NCBI GenBank assembly: GCA_002389295.1
Contig: DGOE01000116.1
Span: forward strand, 1-5,051
DNA from: Flavobacteriales bacterium UBA4474
GTDB taxonomy: Bacteria; Bacteroidota; Bacteroidia; Flavobacteriales_D; Sanyastnellaceae
DNA: 5,051 nt
Direction: 5' to 3'
In this document: piece by piece, positions 1 through 2,353 of the stretch
Position numbering within the stretch: the first letter of the stretch is position 1
Layout: every line of letters begins with the position of its first letter
Program-made: the position numbers and the translations under genes
The notes under the pieces: model-generated
The model's input: the letters and a program-made list of their open reading frames with translations, nothing else
Told to the model about the DNA's origin: nothing
The model's database searches: none

Positions 1-186
1 AAAACTCGTCGTCGTATTGACATAGGTCGGGTTGGTCACATCACCAGAAACCGACGACATAAAGTCATCGGCGTTGGTTGTTGTTACGTACAGACGTGTG
101 CAGCTGTAGCCGGTCAAGTCTGTGACGCCCAATGCACCTGCCAAAATACCGATGTCTTCGGAAACCACCTCTACCTCCAAGCCGTA
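1..186 (-). repeat. Third copy (partial) of the ~200-residue 'DSWVTIG' domain
   Basis: Residues 40-101 of the left-edge gene. They align without gaps to residues encoded at 4766-4951 of the large gene, 43 of 62 identical. The DNA is also visibly related (for example gatgtcttc and caagtctgt occur at matching places) but has diverged, so this is an old duplication and not a recent copy or an assembly artefact. The copy is cut by the window edge before the DSWVTIG block would appear. Confidence 0.8.
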
Positions 187-303
187 GCCTTCTGGGGCGG
201 AAGCAGCATTCACTGCGATCTGCTGTTGAGCGAGCAAGGACGAGGGCCAGCAAAGGAAAGCTGCGGCCAATACAATAGAAGTTTTGAGGATGTTGGTCAA
301 CAT
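1..303 (-). CDS. Secreted modular surface protein, N-terminal part (runs off left edge)
   Basis: The first 101 codons of a gene that continues beyond base 1. ATG is at 303-301 and the frame is open to the edge. Residues 1 to about 25 form a clear Sec signal peptide: MLTNILKTS, a hydrophobic core IVLAAAFL, and a likely cut after SSLLA, before QQQ. From residue 40 the chain matches the start of the ~200-residue domain in the large protein at 2354-5051: 43 of 62 residues are identical, with shared blocks SEDIGIL/NEDIGIL, TDLTGY and NPTY. The mature protein therefore starts almost directly with this domain, with no Cys-rich repeat in front. The function of the domain is not known to me. No Shine-Dalgarno is visible before the ATG (GCAAACCAAATTGCC), which is usual in Bacteroidota. 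By analogy the missing part probably carries further domain copies and Cys-rich repeats, but that is inference. Confidence is high for the gene and start, low for the role. Confidence 0.88.
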   Translation of the reverse strand, partial: MLTNILKTSIVLAAAFLCWPSSLLAQQQIAVNAASAPEGYGLEVEVVSEDIGILAGALGVTDLTGYSCTRLYVTTTNADDFMSSVSGDVTNPTYVNTTTSF

Positions 304-340
304 GGCAATTTGGTTTGCGCGCCCAATTTATTGCCTTGCT

Positions 341-367
341 TGTATAATCCTTGCTACATGATTTCAA
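341..367 (-). promoter_or_regulatory. Weak promoter candidate for the left-edge gene
   Basis: Read on the minus strand, TTGAAA (367-362) is followed after 15 bases by TATACA (346-341), about 37 bases before the ATG at 303. The spacing is short for a standard sigma-70 promoter, and the second box does not match the Bacteroidota -7 consensus TAnnTTTG. It is the best candidate in the gap, and the gene needs a promoter only if transcription from the upstream gene stops in this gap. Low confidence. Confidence 0.22.
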
Positions 368-437
368 CACTTGAGAATAGGTTGCCAACTGCCTTTCTTC
401 ACGAAACGACACAGAATCTTGAAGCGCAACGAGCCTT

Positions 438-489
438 ATGCAGTGCAGGTTTGTTCGCAAACTTCATACCCATGACACAATCACTGCAT
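438..489 (-). terminator. Inverted repeat just after the 614-residue gene, possible transcript end
   Basis: A perfect 8-base inverted repeat (ATGCAGTG at 489-482 and CACTGCAT at 445-438, minus-strand reading) starts inside the TAA stop codon of the 614-residue gene. Within its 36-base spacer is a smaller perfect hairpin, GTTTG-CGAA-CAAAC (462-449). There is no run of T after either structure, so it is not a classic rho-independent terminator. It could protect or process the 3' end of the transcript, or be chance. The rest of the 304-488 gap holds no supportable gene. Confidence 0.3.
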
Positions 490-2333
490 TAACCGCAGCC
501 TCCGGCAAATTCTCCCAATAGTATGAGCAGGTCTGGTACACCGACGAGTCCATCCTGATTGATGTCACTGGGGCAAAATTCGGAGCAGTCCCAGTCTCCC
601 ACGACCGGATCCCAAAAACAGCCAGGCGCATCATAGATGCAGGTTGCCGTCACATTGGCAAACGGCACGAAGTTCAACGCCTCAGGATCCATGCAACCCT
701 CAATCTGGCAAGACCCGTCATCGAAACTGGCGGCACTGTCAAAATTCAGTGCTCCCTGAAAAGTACACCCTGTGATGATTTGAGAACCACAGTCTGAACA
801 TTCAGCAAAACATACTGCATCAAGGACAATCGGTCCACTCCCCTCCACACTCACTTTTCTTGCCATTCCCCACCACGGATCTTCCTCAAAGCAGGCACCA
901 AGAAAGCTGGAAAACAATCCTTCACATTCCCACAACGCATCGATTTCCCCATACCCATTCACAATGAAAAAGAAGGAATGCTCGCCTTGTAGCAGGGGGA
1001 TGGTCACCTCATATATTCCATCTTCATCCGGATCTGACATCTCCACGCATCCAAAACACCAATTGTCAATCGTGAAACCGGTAATAGATACATAATCCAC
1101 ATACTCGTATTGTTCGACGTTCAATCGAAACGTAGTTGGAACAGCAGGTTCCGCATAATCGCAGATGCCATCCTGATCATAGTCACCATCGACGATTTCG
1201 TTGTTCACACATATTTCGCAGAGTTCGATATCCGGATAAATACATGTTCCTGATTCAATTGTGGCCGTCAGATCAAAATTGCATGCTGAACTATCCATGC
1301 AACCATAGCAGCTGTAGTCGCATAATGTCAAGTCATAATCTGTGGCCAGGCTGTCATAATTGCATGCTGCGGGGTCCAGACATCCCGGAATCTCCTGACC
1401 GTCGCAGATTCCGTCTCCGTCGGTATCTACGTATCCGCAGAGGAAAACGCTGGCGTGGAAGTCTCTGAAAACGGTACCCAAGAGCACCCCATCTCTCCAT
1501 TCCTCAACACAGATGGCCATCGCATATTCCCCGGCTTGATTGGGCGTTCCCGACAACTGTCCTGTAACCGCATCGATGGTTATTGGAGGGCTGGAGCTGA
1601 TGGGATTGGTCGCGGAATATCCTGCTGCCCAACTCACTGCCAAGTACGGTGGGCCATTGGGAGGATTGGGTACCGGTTGATTGGGACTGCCTCCCAATAA
1701 TGGTGAGCAAAGCGAATAGGCAAGGCTGTCTCCATCCTGGTCAGTGGCACTTTGGTTCATGGCAAAGGGTTGGCCGAGGCACATGGCAACCACAGGAGGA
1801 GCGGTGAATGCTGGACTGCTGTTGATGGTCGCCATGTCTGTTCCAGGAATGGTCGCCGTCAAGGTCACTCCAGTATCGTCTGGGGCCATCAAATTCACCA
1901 AGGCCGGCGTCCGGCAACACCTTTGGTAGCTCATGGTCAGCCCCCCCGCATAAACCCCGAGCTCCACTTGTTGCTCATAAGTGGCTTGCTGGACGCAGAG
2001 GGACGCAGGAATTACAGTGCAACTGTCCGCTGTCAAATAGGCTATTTCTTCAATGTTGTCGAATGACAAGGGGATGCTGATCGAGTTGATCAATTGACCT
2101 GAGGAGTTGAAGATGCCAATCGGAGCCACGTCGTCAAATCCGGTTCCATTAGCGTTGTTCGAGCCGCAATCCCGGTAGACCACGAGCCGAATCAGGTATT
2201 GCCCGCCCCCCAGATCTTCGTAGGTCAGCTCCCCGCCCTTCATGTGCGTTGCGAAAGCGTCGGTGAAGACGAGACACATGGACATCATGACCATCCAACT
2301 TCTCACATAAGGCATGGATTGAGGGGATTGCAT
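489..2333 (-). CDS. Secreted modular surface protein with AMPK-like beta domain and dockerin-like tail
   Basis: A complete 614-residue protein, ATG at 2333-2331 and TAA at 491-489. Residues 1-28 look like a signal peptide (core MVMMSMCLVFTDAFA, cut before THMKGG). A later Met at residue 7 is an alternative start. Residues 29 to about 299 match the N-terminal domain often found on large Bacteroidota surface proteins: HMKGGELTYED, VVYRDCG, YQRCCRTPALVN, the Cadherin/PKD-like ATDQDGDSLAYSLCSPL, and TGQLSGTPNQAGEYAMAICVEE. Residues 300-398 are Cys-rich calcium-loop repeats, 399-512 an AMPK-glycogen-binding-like beta sandwich, 522-568 two more GC-x-D-x-EALNF type repeats, and 587-614 a single EF-hand tail. 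No catalytic domain and no typical type IX (T9SS) C-terminal sorting domain is seen. The start lies 20 bases after the stop of the upstream gene, with no Shine-Dalgarno in between, so co-transcription is likely. Role inferred: cell-surface structure, adhesion or glycan contact. Confidence 0.93.
   Translation of the reverse strand: MQSPQSMPYVRSWMVMMSMCLVFTDAFATHMKGGELTYEDLGGGQYLIRLVVYRDCGSNNANGTGFDDVAPIGIFNSSGQLINSISIPLSFDNIEEIAYLTADSCTVIPASLCVQQATYEQQVELGVYAGGLTMSYQRCCRTPALVNLMAPDDTGVTLTATIPGTDMATINSSPAFTAPPVVAMCLGQPFAMNQSATDQDGDSLAYSLCSPLLGGSPNQPVPNPPNGPPYLAVSWAAGYSATNPISSSPPITIDAVTGQLSGTPNQAGEYAMAICVEEWRDGVLLGTVFRDFHASVFLCGYVDTDGDGICDGQEIPGCLDPAACNYDSLATDYDLTLCDYSCYGCMDSSACNFDLTATIESGTCIYPDIELCEICVNNEIVDGDYDQDGICDYAEPAVPTTFRLNVEQYEYVDYVSITGFTIDNWCFGCVEMSDPDEDGIYEVTIPLLQGEHSFFFIVNGYGEIDALWECEGLFSSFLGACFEEDPWWGMARKVSVEGSGPIVLDAVCFAECSDCGSQIITGCTFQGALNFDSAASFDDGSCQIEGCMDPEALNFVPFANVTATCIYDAPGCFWDPVVGDWDCSEFCPSDINQDGLVGVPDLLILLGEFAGGCG
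492..575 (-). other. Cys-capped single EF-hand / dockerin-like C-terminal tail (614-residue protein)
   Basis: Residues 587-614, the very end of the protein. It begins CPSDINQDGLVG, then VPDLLILLGEFA, and closes with a Cys two residues from the end. The loop D-I-N-Q-D-G-L-V-G-V-P-D has Asp, Asn and Asp at EF-hand positions 1, 3 and 5, Gly at 6, a hydrophobic residue at 8 and Asp at 12, followed by a Leu-rich helix, as in one half of a dockerin. The two flanking Cys may form a disulfide that clamps the module. Of 28 positions, 18 are identical to the tail encoded at 2357-2440, while many third codon bases differ. That points to selection on the protein. Confidence 0.7.
630..770 (-). repeat. Two Cys-rich GC-x-ALNF repeats (614-residue protein, C-terminal block)
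   Basis: Residues 522-568. The first unit reads GCTFQGALNFDSAASFDDGSC and the second GCMDPEALNF followed by ATC about ten residues later. These are variants of the GCT-x3-ACNF-x-P-x-A-x2-DDGSC repeat of the neighbouring gene in which the second Cys (ACNF) is replaced (ALNF), so each unit has lost one half of a potential disulfide. They act as a spacer between the beta domain and the tail. Confidence 0.7.
798..1139 (-). other. AMPK-glycogen-binding / CBM-like beta-sandwich domain
   Basis: Residues 399-512. The pattern is TFRLNVEQYE, then VSITGFTIDNWC, SDPDEDGIYEVTIPLLQGEH, FFFIVNGYGE, and a final VLDAVCFAEC. It resembles the E-set, AMPK-glycogen-binding-like domains found in Flavobacteriia: an N-terminal strand TFRVDM..., a DxDGDGxWEVT strand, a turn, and a 'YKF' strand. 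Such domains can bind alpha-glucans, but the usual F-N-G-W sugar-facing motif is here only partly kept (ITGFTIDNWC), so binding is not assured. Six Cys (CFGC, WEC, GAC, VCF, AEC) suggest extra disulfides. Fold assignment from memory of family patterns, medium confidence. Confidence 0.6.
1146..1439 (-). repeat. Cys-rich calcium-loop repeats (614-residue protein, middle block)
   Basis: Residues 299-396. The order is CG-YVDTDGDGICDGQE (thrombospondin-type-3-like Asp loop), GCLDPAACNYDS, GCMDSSACNFDL, SGTCIYP, LCEIC, and DGDYDQDGICDYAE (second Asp loop). The Asp loops are expected to bind calcium and the paired Cys to form disulfides, giving a stiff linker in the periplasm or outside the cell. 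The closing DDGSC of the first unit is degenerate (DYDLTLCDYSC). Confidence 0.8.
1437..2249 (-). other. Bacteroidota surface-protein N-terminal domain
   Basis: Residues 29-299 of the 614-residue protein. The conserved landmarks are HMKGGELTY near the mature N-terminus, VVYRDCG (about 52-57), YQRCCRTP (136-143), ATDQDGDSLAYSLCSPLLGG (196-215), a putative Ig/cadherin-like unit ending ITIDAVTGQLSGTPNQAGEY (251-270), CVEEWRDG and RDFHASVFLC (290-299). I recognise this layout from the N-termini of large gliding-motility-associated or PKD-containing surface proteins in Bacteroidota. Those usually end in a type IX sorting domain, whereas this one does not visibly do so. Molecular function of the domain is not established. 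Confidence 0.7.
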
Positions 2334-2353
2334 GTGAATTCAAGAGCTAACCA

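Noticed and set aside
65..460. Minus-strand open frame of 131 codons covering the gap and the left-edge gene
   Set aside because: It overlaps the left-edge gene in another frame. That gene has a signal peptide and clear homology to the large protein, while this frame gives Arg/His-rich sequence with no recognisable features.
226..492. Plus-strand open frame of 88 codons across the intergenic gap
   Set aside because: It overlaps two supported genes on the other strand, shows no signal peptide or domain, and ends within the opposite gene's stop region. Treated as chance.
2334..2353. Separate promoter for the 614-residue gene in the 20-base gap
   Set aside because: The gap is too short and holds no recognisable boxes. 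A promoter inside the upstream coding region cannot be excluded but is not visible.
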